In this document: positions 1-10,271 of the stretch, one piece after another
Layout: each line of letters begins with the position of its first letter
Numbering within the stretch: the stretch's first letter is position 1
Position numbers and translations under genes: made by a program
From: an uncultured Pelagibacteraceae bacterium
Lineage (GTDB): Bacteria > Pseudomonadota > Alphaproteobacteria > Pelagibacterales > AG-422-B15
Length of the DNA: 64,000 bases
Direction: 5' to 3'
Assembly: GCA_902589175.1 (NCBI GenBank)
Contig: CACIRX010000005.1
Coordinates: forward strand, 1 to 64,000
The notes under the pieces: generated by a model
Databases searched by the model: none
What the model was told of the DNA's origin: nothing
What the model saw: only the letters and a program-made list of their open reading frames with translations

Positions 1-1
1 T

Positions 2-1096
2 AAAGTAGTTCGTTCCATTAGTGAGATGGAGACAGATGATGCAATTAATCTCATTGAGTCTTTAGAGCCAGCAGCTCAAAAGAAAATTTTAGATCAAGTA
101 AACCCTACAGAGAGAGAAATTTTACAAGAAAGTCTAAATTACCCTGAGGATACCGCTGGAAGAAGAATGCAAAAAGAATTTGTTTCAATGCCAGGCTTTT
201 GGACAGTAGGGCAGGCCATTGATCATTTAAGAGAACAAATTGACTTGCCCGATGAATTCTATGAACTTTTTATTGTTGACCCGAGCAATAAACCGTTGGG
301 GAGCGCTTCAGTTTCTAAAGTTCTAAAGTCACGTAGAGATACAAAATTAAATGAAATTTTAGAAGAAAACCCAAAATTTGTTAAGGCATCAATGGATCAA
401 GAAGAAGTAGCACTTTTCTTTGAGCAATACTCATTGGTATCAGCTGGAGTTGTCGATGAACAAAATAGATTAATTGGAAGAATTACGGCAGATGATATTG
501 TGTGGGTTGTTCAAGAAGAAGCAGAAGAAGATATTTTGAGATTAGGTGGTGTTTCAGAAAGTGAGATGAACCAATCAATTGGAAGATCAACAAAGCGAAG
601 ATTTATATGGTTATTTTTAAATTTATTAACCGCAATTCTTGCATCTTATGTAATAAGCCTGTTTGATGCCAGCATAGAGAAAATGGTAGCATTGGCGATT
701 TTAATGCCAATTGTTGCATCAATGGGTGGTAATGCAGGAACACAAACATTAACACTAACCGTGAGAGCTATCGCAACTAAAGAATTGGTAGATAATAATA
801 GAAGAAAAGTCTTTTTCAAAGAAATTGCGATATCAGTATTAAATGGAATTTTATTTGCGATTATTACAGGGTTTGCTGCTTGGATTTGGTTTTCTGATAT
901 TAGTTTATCTATAATTGTTGGAGCAGCAATGGTAATAAATATTTTATCTGCGGGTTTGTTTGGTTTCCTAATTCCATATATTTTTAATAAAGTTAAGATT
1001 GATCCCGCTTTGGCATCAAGTGTATTTGTGACAACAATAACTGATGTATTTGGATTTTTATCTTTTCTAGGGCTTGCTTCAATTTATTTATTTTAG
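2..1096 (+). CDS. mgtE: Magnesium transporter MgtE, 5' truncated by window edge
   Basis: Open frame continues upstream of the listed Met to the window edge; CBS-like region then MgtE membrane domain with MGGNAGTQTLTLTVRAIA motif. Confidence 0.92.
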   Translation, partial: KVVRSISEMETDDAINLIESLEPAAQKKILDQVNPTEREILQESLNYPEDTAGRRMQKEFVSMPGFWTVGQAIDHLREQIDLPDEFYELFIVDPSNKPLGSASVSKVLKSRRDTKLNEILEENPKFVKASMDQEEVALFFEQYSLVSAGVVDEQNRLIGRITADDIVWVVQEEAEEDILRLGGVSESEMNQSIGRSTKRRFIWLFLNLLTAILASYVISLFDASIEKMVALAILMPIVASMGGNAGTQTLTLTVRAIATKELVDNNRRKVFFKEIAISVLNGILFAIITGFAAWIWFSDISLSIIVGAAMVINILSAGLFGFLIPYIFNKVKIDPALASSVFVTTITDVFGFLSFLGLASIYLF

Positions 1097-1926
1097 ATTT
1101 TTATATTGTCAATTAATCGAGTATTTCCTATTTTAGCTGCAATAAATATTCTTGACTTATCACTTATTTTTTTTCGAACAGATAGATCATCGTTTAATAC
1201 AGTCAGATAATCAATTTTATCAACACCATGATCTATCAGGATTTTTTTTGTATGATTAAGTATTTTATTAATCTCTAACTTGGTTCTAATCAATGGAGGT
1301 AATTTTTTAAGTAATTTGTTGATTTTAATAGCAATTTTAAATTCCTTACCACTCAAATAGTTATTTCTTGATGAAAGTGGAAGTCCATTTCTATCCCTAA
1401 CGGTTTTAACGCATATTATCCTTGTATTTAATTTTAATGATTCAGTCATTTTTTTTATTACCAAATATTGTTGATAATCTTTTTCACCAAAAAATGCTGC
1501 GTCTGGCTGCACTATATCAAAAAGTTTAAGGACAATATTTTTTACACCTGGAAAGTAATTTGGCCTTGATTTGCCACATAGTCGTTTCTCAATTGCAAAC
1601 TCTGGACAATTATGTTTTGTTCTATGGGAAAGAATTTGTTTTTGTATTGGAGTGAAGACAATATCAACACCGTATTTTTTTAAAACTTTAAGATCATTTT
1701 TAAGCGTCCTTGGGTAGTCTTTATAATCTTCTTTTGGTCCAAATTGTGTGGGGTTAACAAAAATACTAACTACAACAATTGATTTTAGTTTTTTTGACCT
1801 CTTAACTAATTTTAAATGACCCGCATGCAAAGCTCCCATTGTTGGTGTTAAGTGAATTTTAAAACCATTACTTCTATATCGATCTAGAATTTTATTGAGA
1901 TAATTTATACTTTTAACTAATTTCAT
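1093..1926 (-). CDS. panC: Pantothenate synthetase
   Basis: TPTMGALHAGHLKLVKRSK, VVSIFVNPTQFGPKEDYKDYPR, FFGEKDYQQ, LPLSSRNNYL motifs; start likely at the internal Met (MKLVKSI). Confidence 0.95.
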   Translation of the reverse strand: MKLVKSINYLNKILDRYRSNGFKIHLTPTMGALHAGHLKLVKRSKKLKSIVVVSIFVNPTQFGPKEDYKDYPRTLKNDLKVLKKYGVDIVFTPIQKQILSHRTKHNCPEFAIEKRLCGKSRPNYFPGVKNIVLKLFDIVQPDAAFFGEKDYQQYLVIKKMTESLKLNTRIICVKTVRDRNGLPLSSRNNYLSGKEFKIAIKINKLLKKLPPLIRTKLEINKILNHTKKILIDHGVDKIDYLTVLNDDLSVRKKISDKSRIFIAAKIGNTRLIDNIKI

Positions 1927-2599
1927 TATGTATATCTTCAAAAATAATATTATCTGCAAACTTCTTTGATAAATTATACTTTTCCGTACTATTAATTGTC
2001 CAAGTTAATAGTGGAATATTATTCTTCCTTATACTTTGAATATTTCTGATACTTATTTTTTCTACATCAACCGCTAAAAAATTAATGCCGAGATGAGAAA
2101 TCTCTTTAAAATCGATGTTATCATTACTAGTTATTAGGCCTGTTTTATAAAATGGAGCATTGATTTTAAACCATTCACACATTTTATAATCAAATGACTG
2201 TAAAGCAATTTCCCCATTATAAGCTCGAATTATTTCGATTAATCTTTCTTCAATTTCAGGATGAAAACCAGATTTTATTTCAATTAATATAGGTGTTTGG
2301 CCATCTACTAAATGCAACATCTCATCAAGTGATGGTATTTTACAATCTGTGTCTAAAAGCTTTAGTTTTCTTATTTCGTTTGTACTTAGATCATTAACTT
2401 TAGAATTTATTCCACACATCCTTTTTAAATCGTAATCATGAAATACTATAATTTCTTTATCCTTAGATAAGACAATATCACATTCTATTGCAAGGTTGTG
2501 TTTCATTGCATTTTCAAATGCTTCCAAAGAATTTTCAATGATTAATTTTTTATCATGAAGCCCTCTATGGGCAATCGGACGATTAAGAAAAAGACTCAT
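1913..2599 (-). CDS. Glycerophosphodiester phosphodiesterase family protein
   Basis: IAHRGLHDKK..ENSLEAFENAMKH..ECDIVLSKDKEIIVFHDYDLKR GDPD motifs. Confidence 0.9.
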   Translation of the reverse strand: MSLFLNRPIAHRGLHDKKLIIENSLEAFENAMKHNLAIECDIVLSKDKEIIVFHDYDLKRMCGINSKVNDLSTNEIRKLKLLDTDCKIPSLDEMLHLVDGQTPILIEIKSGFHPEIEERLIEIIRAYNGEIALQSFDYKMCEWFKINAPFYKTGLITSNDNIDFKEISHLGINFLAVDVEKISIRNIQSIRKNNIPLLTWTINSTEKYNLSKKFADNIIFEDIHNEIS

Positions 2600-3063
2600 T
2601 ATTTCAAAATTTCAAATATTGATGCAACTTCAACACAAGCATTTTTTGGAAGAGAGCTTGCTCCCACAGCAATTCTTGAATGCTTTCCTTTCTCTCCCAT
2701 AATATCACAAACAACATCTGACGCACCATTGATGACTAGAGGATGGTCAGAAAATGAATGATCAGCATTTACGTAACCAGCAACATGAATACAATTAAAA
2801 TCACCAAGTTCACATGAAGGGTTTAGTTGATCTAATATAGACAAAGTATTGAGCATACATATGCGTGATCCATATGATGCCTCCTTAATGTCAGTTTCTG
2901 ATGGAACTTTACCAGTTATAATTTTTTCATCATTTATAGGAAGTTGCCCCGATACATAAACTAAGTTACCTATTTTTTTAAAAGGCAAATAATTTCCAAG
3001 AGTTACAAGCTTAAATTGCTTATAATCTTTTTCTACTTCGAGTATTTTATCCGCTAACTTCAT
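2599..3063 (-). CDS. RidA/YjgF family protein
   Basis: GNLVYVSGQLPIND..., long-form YjgF-like with C-terminal KNACVEVASIFEI; start likely at internal Met (MKLADKI). Confidence 0.85.
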   Translation of the reverse strand: MKLADKILEVEKDYKQFKLVTLGNYLPFKKIGNLVYVSGQLPINDEKIITGKVPSETDIKEASYGSRICMLNTLSILDQLNPSCELGDFNCIHVAGYVNADHSFSDHPLVINGASDVVCDIMGEKGKHSRIAVGASSLPKNACVEVASIFEILK

Positions 3064-3712
3064 TAATAAGAAAATTATATATATCTTTCCAATTATATGC
3101 ACGAAAATCTGCCTCTTTAGGCGAAACTGCAAGTTTAGATAATCGTTCATCCGATATGTAATGAATAGTTTTAGTTTTCGATACTTCTTCTTTTACGGAG
3201 GATATATGGGGAGCTAAATCATCTATAAAAAAAACTTTTTCATTAAAGTCTCTAATTAATTCTTTAATTACCAACCCTTTTGGTCCATTTCCGGCAATTA
3301 TTTGAAGATTAAGACCATTCTTTTGAAAACAATACTTTCTATCATCCAAATATTTGAATGGAATATTAGTCAGCACTAAAATTTGAAAATTAGAGTCCAG
3401 AAGTTTATTGATAAAGTGTATTGATCCTTCAACAAAAGTTATGTCTTTTGATTCAGTTCGAAAAAAATCATCTAAATATTCAAGTATAACTTCATTAGAA
3501 AGAACTTCATCAGTTCCTTTTTGTTTTATATTTCCAAAAAGAGCGTATGAAGTTAGGTCATACCAAAATCCTTTTTTTTCTAAATAAATTTCAAAGCATT
3601 TTACAAAATTTAATAAGACTTCGTCAGCATCAGTTATAAGCAGTGGCTTGTTCTTTAATAGAGTAGCTTTGCTTATTTGCTTTTGAAGGCCATCAGATAG
3701 CTTATGTGACAC
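3047..3712 (-). CDS. HAD-like hydrolase
   Basis: LLITDADEVLLNF, ILVLTNIP, VFFIDDLAPHI HAD-like motifs; GTG start. Confidence 0.65.
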   Translation of the reverse strand: MSHKLSDGLQKQISKATLLKNKPLLITDADEVLLNFVKCFEIYLEKKGFWYDLTSYALFGNIKQKGTDEVLSNEVILEYLDDFFRTESKDITFVEGSIHFINKLLDSNFQILVLTNIPFKYLDDRKYCFQKNGLNLQIIAGNGPKGLVIKELIRDFNEKVFFIDDLAPHISSVKEEVSKTKTIHYISDERLSKLAVSPKEADFRAYNWKDIYNFLINEVSG

Positions 3713-3715
3713 TGA

Positions 3716-5206
3716 TTACTTAACTTCTATCAATGTTAGTTTTGTTTGAGTATATTGGCCAAGAGCTTCCAGAGATTTATCTCTTCCAGAACCTGACTGC
3801 TTGTATCCACCGTGAGGTAAAGACATATCTCCATCGCTCAAACTATTAATCAGAACTTTTCCACTTTTAATTCTTTTTGCAAGCTTATGTACTTTATTTA
3901 AATCATTAGACCATATCATTGCGTTAAGTCCATAATGAGTATCATTTGCTATTTGAAGAGCTTCATCTTCATTTTCAAAATCTATGGCACATAATACTGG
4001 TCCGAAAATTTCCTCTTTAGCAACAGTCATTGAATTTTGAACATCTTTAAAGACCGTAGGACTGACATAGTAGCCACCTGAGTCTTGAAGCACCTGATCA
4101 CCACCAGTTATAACATTAGCACCTTCAGATTTGCCTTTATCTATATAATTCATGATTCTTTCAGTTTGGGTTTTATCGACTATCGAGCCCATTAAAGTGT
4201 TTGGATCAAATGGGTTACCTGGCATCCAAGGTTGAGAGTAGCTTACGACCTTTTCTAAAAATTCGTCTTTTATCGATTTTTGAAGTAGCAACCTTGAGGG
4301 GGCATCACATACCTGACCACTGTTTCCAAACATGCCATCAGCTGCCATTTTTGCAGCATGGTCTAAGTCAGGTGCATCTGCAAATATTATGTTTGGAGAC
4401 TTTCCTCCACACTCCAGTGAAACCCTCTTCATGTTGGATTCACCTGCGTAAGATAAAAAATATCTGCCAACTTCAGTAGATCCAGTAAATCCAAGTTTAT
4501 CAACATCCATGTGAGTTCCTAATGCTTTTCCTGCAGTAGGACCATAACCTGGCACTACATTGAAGACTCCTTCAGGAATACCAGCCTCCATTGCTAGTTC
4601 GGCAACTCTTAATGCAGATAAAGGTGATTGTTCTGCGGGCTTTAAAATAAAACTATTTCCAGTTGCTAACGCAGGTGCAAATTTCCAACAAGCCATTAAC
4701 AAGGGAAAATTCCAAGGAGTTACTGCTCCAACTACACCCAGAGGTTCTTTTGTGATAGTGGCAATCAAATTATCACTTGTTGGAGCTACATCATCATAAA
4801 GTTTATCAATTGCCTCAGCATACCATTTTGTGCAATTAATACATGCCGCTATATCGCCTGTCGCTCTAGTTATAGGTTTACCCATGTTTAAAGTTTCTAG
4901 CAAGCCAAGCTCTAGAATATTTTTTTTCATTAAGTCAGCGAAATTAAATAGAATTTTTTTTCTTTTTGAAGGAGCCATTCTAGACCATGACCCTTTTTCA
5001 AATACATCGCGCGCAGCTTTGACAGCTATGTTTATATCTTCAACGTCACATTCTGAAACGCTAGTTATTATTGATCCATCAACAGGACTAATGCTCTCAA
5101 ACGTTTTTCCAGTTACTGAATTTATATAGTTTCCATTAATAAAAGCCTGGTTTTTAAAATCCAGAGATGATTTCTTTTCCATCACATCATTTAGAGCGAG
5201 AGCCAT
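3716..5206 (-). CDS. Aldehyde dehydrogenase, gamma-glutamyl-gamma-aminobutyraldehyde dehydrogenase (PuuC)-like
   Basis: PWNFPLLMACWKFAPALATGN, LECGGKSPNII, GNSGQVCDAPSR, KEEIFGPV motifs. Confidence 0.85.
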   Translation of the reverse strand: MALALNDVMEKKSSLDFKNQAFINGNYINSVTGKTFESISPVDGSIITSVSECDVEDINIAVKAARDVFEKGSWSRMAPSKRKKILFNFADLMKKNILELGLLETLNMGKPITRATGDIAACINCTKWYAEAIDKLYDDVAPTSDNLIATITKEPLGVVGAVTPWNFPLLMACWKFAPALATGNSFILKPAEQSPLSALRVAELAMEAGIPEGVFNVVPGYGPTAGKALGTHMDVDKLGFTGSTEVGRYFLSYAGESNMKRVSLECGGKSPNIIFADAPDLDHAAKMAADGMFGNSGQVCDAPSRLLLQKSIKDEFLEKVVSYSQPWMPGNPFDPNTLMGSIVDKTQTERIMNYIDKGKSEGANVITGGDQVLQDSGGYYVSPTVFKDVQNSMTVAKEEIFGPVLCAIDFENEDEALQIANDTHYGLNAMIWSNDLNKVHKLAKRIKSGKVLINSLSDGDMSLPHGGYKQSGSGRDKSLEALGQYTQTKLTLIEVK

Positions 5207-5268
5207 AGTTAACCTTTCAATTTGTTAATAATTTAATTTTTGTAAAGATTATAAAGATACAGGTTTTT

Positions 5269-7839
5269 TTATTTTTTAGAAGATTTTTTCTTTTTCTTAC
5301 CTGTTTTTTCTAGTTTTTTTTCAATCAAATCAATGGCTTCTTCTATTAGAATCTCCTCTGGGTCAATATTATCGGGAATTGTGGCATTAGTACTTTTATA
5401 TTTAATATAGGGCCCAAACTTTCCTTTCATTACTTTGATTGGTTTTTTATCATCGGGATGCTCTCCTAAAGTTTTGATTTCAGACGAACTTTTAAGTCTA
5501 CCAGGTTTTGCATTAGCAAGCAGAGAAACTGCTCTGTTAATACCAATATCAAAAATTTCAGAATTATCTTCAAGGCTAGCATTTTTATCACCACAATTAA
5601 TGTAACCACCATAGCGGCCATAATTCACAGTAATAATTTCACCTGTTTCAGGATGGCCACCTATCTCTCTTGGTAAACTTAATAAATACTGAGCTTTCTC
5701 TAAATCAATTGAAGAGGGGGAAATTCCTTTGGGTACAGAGGCTCTCTTTGGTTTTTCTTTTTCAACTACATCACCTAGCTGAACGTATGGCCCAAATCTT
5801 CCATTCAATAATTTAATATCCTGTTCTGACTCAGCATCTTTTCCAAGAATTGTATCTTCAAAAGCTTCTTTAATTTTTTTATGAGAAATAGGTCTAGTAA
5901 ACTTACAATCGGGATAGTTGGAACAGCCTACAAACGCTCCAAATCGACTTACTTTAAGACTCAGTTCACCTTCACAGTTTTCAGAAGGACAACTTCTTGA
6001 TATTGCCTTTTCTCCGTTACTTTCTTCTTTTTGCTCAAATATATGTGACTTAAGAATCTCATTTAAATTATCTAATATATTAGTAATTCTCAAATCAGTA
6101 ACATCACCCACATTTGTAGAAAAATTTTTCCAAAAATTTTCTAAGAATTCAGTCCATTTTATTTTTCCAGAAGTAATTTCATCAAGTGATTCTTCCATTC
6201 CAGCAGTAAACTCATAATCAATGTACTTTGAGAAAAATCCCTTAAGAAACGCTGTTATCAATATTGCTCTATCAACAGGTACAAACCTATTTTTATCAAG
6301 TTCAACATAATTTCTTGTTTTTAGAACAGATATTATACTTGCGTAAGTTGAGGGTCTTCCTATACCCAATTCTTCTAATTTTTTTACTAAACTTGCCTCA
6401 GAGTATCTAGGGGGAGGAAGAGTAAAATGCTGTGTTTCTGTTGGTGAAACTGACTCTATCTTCATTCCTGTAGAAATAGCGGGCAATGTAATCTCATCTT
6501 CATCTTCCTCGTTTTCATCTTTTTTAATTTGTTCATCACTTTTTACTTTAAACTCACTATAAATATTCAAAAACCCATCAAATTTTACCACAGAACCGTT
6601 TGCTCTCAGTTTTAACTCATTTTTTTCAGAGCTGATATCAATAGCTGTTCTTTCAAATACAGCAGAACTCATTTGACTTGCAAGCGCCCTTTTCCATATC
6701 AACGAGTATAATTTTAAGCTATCTGTATCTAAATATTTTGAAACCTGATCAGGTGTTAATTCAATATCAGTAGGTCGAATTCCCTCGTGAGCTTCCTGAG
6801 CGTTTTTAGCTTTTTTTGATTTGTAAGTTCTTACTTCATTAGGGCAATACCCATTCTCAAAATTTTTTTTCAAATAGTTTCTATACGTTTCAATGGCTTC
6901 TTTAGATATATCAGTACTATCAGTACGCATGTAAGTTATTAAACCAACTGTTTCACCATTAATTTCAATACCTTGAAATAATTTTTGTGCAATTTGCATT
7001 GTTCGAGAGGCGCCAAAACCGTAAATACTTGATGCGGTTTGTTGAAGTGTTGAGGTAGAAAAAGGTGGTTCCGGATTCCTCGATGCTGGTTTTTTTGTAA
7101 TATCTATTATTTCAAATTTATTATCCGAGAATAAATTTACAATTTTTTTCGCATCATCTTCAGACTTAAAGCTAAATTTTTCTACTTTTTTGCCTTCCAC
7201 AGAAAGTAAATTTGCTTCTATATTAAAACCATCCTCAAATTTTACATTGCCTTTAATTTTCCAATACTCTTCAGGCTCAAAAGACTCAATGGCAAGTTCA
7301 CGTTCACATATCAATCTTAAGGCAACTGATTGAACTCTTCCTGCTGATTTAGCTCCCGGTAACTTTCTCCATAATACTGGTGACAAATTAAAGCCAAATA
7401 GATAATCCAGTGCTCTTCGAGCTAAATAGGCGTCTACAAGATCAGTGTCAATATCTCTTGGATTTGCAATTCCATTTTTTACTGCATTTTTTGTGATCTC
7501 ACTAAAGACCACTCTCTTGACAGTTTTATCTTTTAATAATTTTTTCTTATTTAATAACTCAACAATATGCCATGCAATTGCTTCACCTTCTCTATCTGGG
7601 TCAGTTGCTAGATAAAGAGTAGATGCATCAGCGCTGGCATCATAAATTTCTTTCATATGTTTCTTTGAAGTTGAAGAAACTTCCCATTCAAAAGCAAAAT
7701 TATTTTCTGGATCTACCGAGCCGTTTTTTGATGGCAAATCACGAACATGACCAAAGCTTGCAAGTACATTGAACTCACTTCCTAAGTATTTATTTATTGT
7801 TTTAGCCTTAGCTGGGCTTTCTACTATTACTAAATTCAT
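5269..7839 (-). CDS. topA: DNA topoisomerase I
   Basis: LVIVESPAKAKTINKYLG, TDPDREGEAIAWH, GLITYMRTDSTDIS, GIGRPSTYASII, C-terminal zinc/TopC repeats. Confidence 0.97.
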   Translation of the reverse strand: MNLVIVESPAKAKTINKYLGSEFNVLASFGHVRDLPSKNGSVDPENNFAFEWEVSSTSKKHMKEIYDASADASTLYLATDPDREGEAIAWHIVELLNKKKLLKDKTVKRVVFSEITKNAVKNGIANPRDIDTDLVDAYLARRALDYLFGFNLSPVLWRKLPGAKSAGRVQSVALRLICERELAIESFEPEEYWKIKGNVKFEDGFNIEANLLSVEGKKVEKFSFKSEDDAKKIVNLFSDNKFEIIDITKKPASRNPEPPFSTSTLQQTASSIYGFGASRTMQIAQKLFQGIEINGETVGLITYMRTDSTDISKEAIETYRNYLKKNFENGYCPNEVRTYKSKKAKNAQEAHEGIRPTDIELTPDQVSKYLDTDSLKLYSLIWKRALASQMSSAVFERTAIDISSEKNELKLRANGSVVKFDGFLNIYSEFKVKSDEQIKKDENEEDEDEITLPAISTGMKIESVSPTETQHFTLPPPRYSEASLVKKLEELGIGRPSTYASIISVLKTRNYVELDKNRFVPVDRAILITAFLKGFFSKYIDYEFTAGMEESLDEITSGKIKWTEFLENFWKNFSTNVGDVTDLRITNILDNLNEILKSHIFEQKEESNGEKAISRSCPSENCEGELSLKVSRFGAFVGCSNYPDCKFTRPISHKKIKEAFEDTILGKDAESEQDIKLLNGRFGPYVQLGDVVEKEKPKRASVPKGISPSSIDLEKAQYLLSLPREIGGHPETGEIITVNYGRYGGYINCGDKNASLEDNSEIFDIGINRAVSLLANAKPGRLKSSSEIKTLGEHPDDKKPIKVMKGKFGPYIKYKSTNATIPDNIDPEEILIEEAIDLIEKKLEKTGKKKKKSSKK

Positions 7840-7926
7840 ATCCTTATAAACGCGCTCTTTAATATATTTTTGCGAGCTTTGTCAAATTTTCACAAAAAAT
7901 ATTTTATAATTGGCAGAATATAAGGC

Positions 7927-8508
7927 TTAATACAATTTCTTTTCTTCACGCTTTAATAAGCGATTTATATTTTCATGATGAGAAAAGATCATAATTAGAT
8001 TTATAATTAAACACATAAAAGAAACATTGAAATCAAAATAAAATAATGAAATTAACGAAATTAAATTTGCAGAAAGCAAACTTGCTAGTGACGAATATCT
8101 ATAAACTATAAATATTATAATCCAACTTACTCCAAGAGCTAAAAATAAATAAAAGTTAACTGCAAATATAATTCCCATAAAAGAAGCATATCCTTTACCT
8201 CCTTTTAAATCATCAAGCCATATAGGAAATATATGACCAAATAGAATAAAAGTTCCAGATATAGAAAGTAAATTTTCATTGATTGCCAGAGTAAGGGTTA
8301 TTGGTATTAACGCTTTAAAAAAATCAACTAATAGTGTAATTCCTGCAGCTAAAAAGTTTCCTGTTCTTAAAACGTTAGTAGCCCCAATATTTCCTGAGCC
8401 AATACTTTTAAGCTCCCCTAAATTGAATAACCTTGATACCAAAATACCAGTTGGGATTGATCCTAGAAGGTAGGAAAAGTAAATTATTAAAATTATCTCG
8501 AATATCAT
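7927..8508 (-). CDS. plsY: Glycerol-3-phosphate acyltransferase PlsY
   Basis: GSIPTGILVSRL, GSGNIGATNVLRTG, KGGKGYASFMG motifs. Confidence 0.95.
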   Translation of the reverse strand: MIFEIILIIYFSYLLGSIPTGILVSRLFNLGELKSIGSGNIGATNVLRTGNFLAAGITLLVDFFKALIPITLTLAINENLLSISGTFILFGHIFPIWLDDLKGGKGYASFMGIIFAVNFYLFLALGVSWIIIFIVYRYSSLASLLSANLISLISLFYFDFNVSFMCLIINLIMIFSHHENINRLLKREEKKLY

Positions 8509-9443
8509 TTTACCATAATTGATAAACAAGCCATCCGAACAGCTACTCCATTTTCAACCTGCTCAGTTATCACTGATTTGTTTACATCATCAGCTAGTTC
8601 ATTCTCTATTTCTACACCTCGATTTATTGGACCAGGGTGAAGCACTAGTACTTCAGGCTTCGCTAATTTTAACTTTTCATAAGTAAGTCCAAAACTTTTA
8701 AAATAATCGTCTGCTGATGGAAGATTTAAATCTTTTATTCTTTCATTTTGAATTCTAAGCATCATCACTATATCAGCATCTTTTATGCCTTCTTCTAAAT
8801 TTGTGAACGTTTCAACATCATATTTATCTAAATCTTTTGGTTTAAAATAATCAGGAAATACGAATCTAACTTTTGATTTCATTTTATTTAGAAGATAGTA
8901 GTTTGACCTTGCTACTCGACTATGTTCAAGATCACCACATATTGAAACTGTAATATCATTAAGCTTTCGATTGTGATTCATGATTGTATAAGCATCAAGC
9001 AATGCTTGTGTGGGGTGTTCATTAACACCTTCTCCAGCATTTATAACAGGACATTCTAATATTTTAGCAATTTCTTTTGAGGCATCATTTTCTCCATGTC
9101 TGATAATTACAAGATCAGGGTTCATTGCTCCTAAAGTTTGAGCGGTATCAAATAAACTTTCACCTTTTCTTAATGAAGATCCTTCAATATTCATATTAAT
9201 TACATCAGCGCCTAATCTTTTAGCGGCTATTTCAAAAGAGATTAGTGTTCTTGTAGAGGGTTCAAAAAAAAGATTTATAATTGTTCTACCTTTTAAGATC
9301 GGTATTTTTTTATCCTTTTCCTTGTTGTGCTCTTTAAAAATTTTACTGAGTTCTAAAATATTATTTATATCTTCAATGCTGAGATTTTTTATGCCATGCA
9401 GATGGGTTTGAGAGATTTTAGGGATTTTAATGTTTTCAAGCAT
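8505..9443 (-). CDS. pyrB: Aspartate carbamoyltransferase catalytic subunit
   Basis: FFEPSTRTLISFEIAAKRLG, GEGVNEHPTQALLDAYTI, HPGPINRGVEIE. Confidence 0.96.
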   Translation of the reverse strand: MLENIKIPKISQTHLHGIKNLSIEDINNILELSKIFKEHNKEKDKKIPILKGRTIINLFFEPSTRTLISFEIAAKRLGADVINMNIEGSSLRKGESLFDTAQTLGAMNPDLVIIRHGENDASKEIAKILECPVINAGEGVNEHPTQALLDAYTIMNHNRKLNDITVSICGDLEHSRVARSNYYLLNKMKSKVRFVFPDYFKPKDLDKYDVETFTNLEEGIKDADIVMMLRIQNERIKDLNLPSADDYFKSFGLTYEKLKLAKPEVLVLHPGPINRGVEIENELADDVNKSVITEQVENGVAVRMACLSIMVK

Positions 9444-9952
9444 TAATTCATTCTTTTAATATAATTTAATGCACCTTCCAAGATAAATGCTGAAGCAAGA
9501 CTATCAATTTCTTTTTTTTTATTATGGGCTTTTTTTCTGCTTTTAGAATTATCTATATATAACCTGTCCACAGCAACAGTAGAAAGTCTTTCATCCCAAA
9601 AAGAATAGGGAATATTCAAAGACAAATTTATAGCTCTTGATTTGTCACGGATTGATTGAGCACTTTTTCCCTCACTTCCATCCATATTTAATGGCAGTCC
9701 AATGATGAGGGCTTTAACGTCGTGAAGTTTAACTAGCTCATTTAATTCTTTCAGAAAGCCTTTCATGTTTGAATATTTAATAGTTCTTAATGGTAGAGCC
9801 CCTGTCATATCCGATGTAGAAATTGCAACTCCAATTCTTTTACTGCCAATATCCAATCCTAGAATTTTATGATTACTTTCCACTAATGACTTAAATTCTG
9901 CAATATCTACTTCTTTTTTTGTTTCATTAGTCATTTTTTGACTGTATATCAT
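9443..9952 (-). CDS. ruvX: Holliday junction resolvase-like RuvX/YqgF
   Basis: ILGLDIGSKRIGVAIS, IIGLPLNMDGSEG, DERLSTVAV. Confidence 0.92.
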   Translation of the reverse strand: MIYSQKMTNETKKEVDIAEFKSLVESNHKILGLDIGSKRIGVAISTSDMTGALPLRTIKYSNMKGFLKELNELVKLHDVKALIIGLPLNMDGSEGKSAQSIRDKSRAINLSLNIPYSFWDERLSTVAVDRLYIDNSKSRKKAHNKKKEIDSLASAFILEGALNYIKRMN

Positions 9953-9983
9953 ACATTAATTTAAGTTAGTACCTCATATAAAT

Positions 9984-10271
9984 ATGGAATTTGATAAGAA
10001 AAGTCTTTTAAAGCTTGGAAAGTTAGCAAGAATTTCAATCAGTGACGATAAACTTAATAATCTTAGTAAGGATCTTAATTCAATCTTAGAATTTGTTGAT
10101 CAGTTAAAAGAAATTAAAACTGATCAAGTTGATCCGACATCTAATTCCCTTAATCAAAAATTAGAAGTTAGAGATGATAAAGTTGATACTAAGAATGGTG
10201 CTGAAGATATATTAGAAAATGCACCTGAAAAAGAAATGGACTTTTTTGTTGTCCCAAAAGTGATCGAATAA
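9984..10271 (+). CDS. gatC: Asp/Glu-tRNA amidotransferase subunit C
   Basis: [29 protein letters not shown]; adjacent to gatA. Confidence 0.93.
   Translation: MEFDKKSLLKLGKLARISISDDKLNNLSKDLNSILEFVDQLKEIKTDQVDPTSNSLNQKLEVRDDKVDTKNGAEDILENAPEKEMDFFVVPKVIE

Noticed and set aside
4201-5129. ORFs 4201-4479, 4560-4799 and 4830-5129 on the plus strand
   Set aside because: Antisense to a well-supported aldehyde dehydrogenase; no recognisable domain or RBS; typical spurious overlaps.
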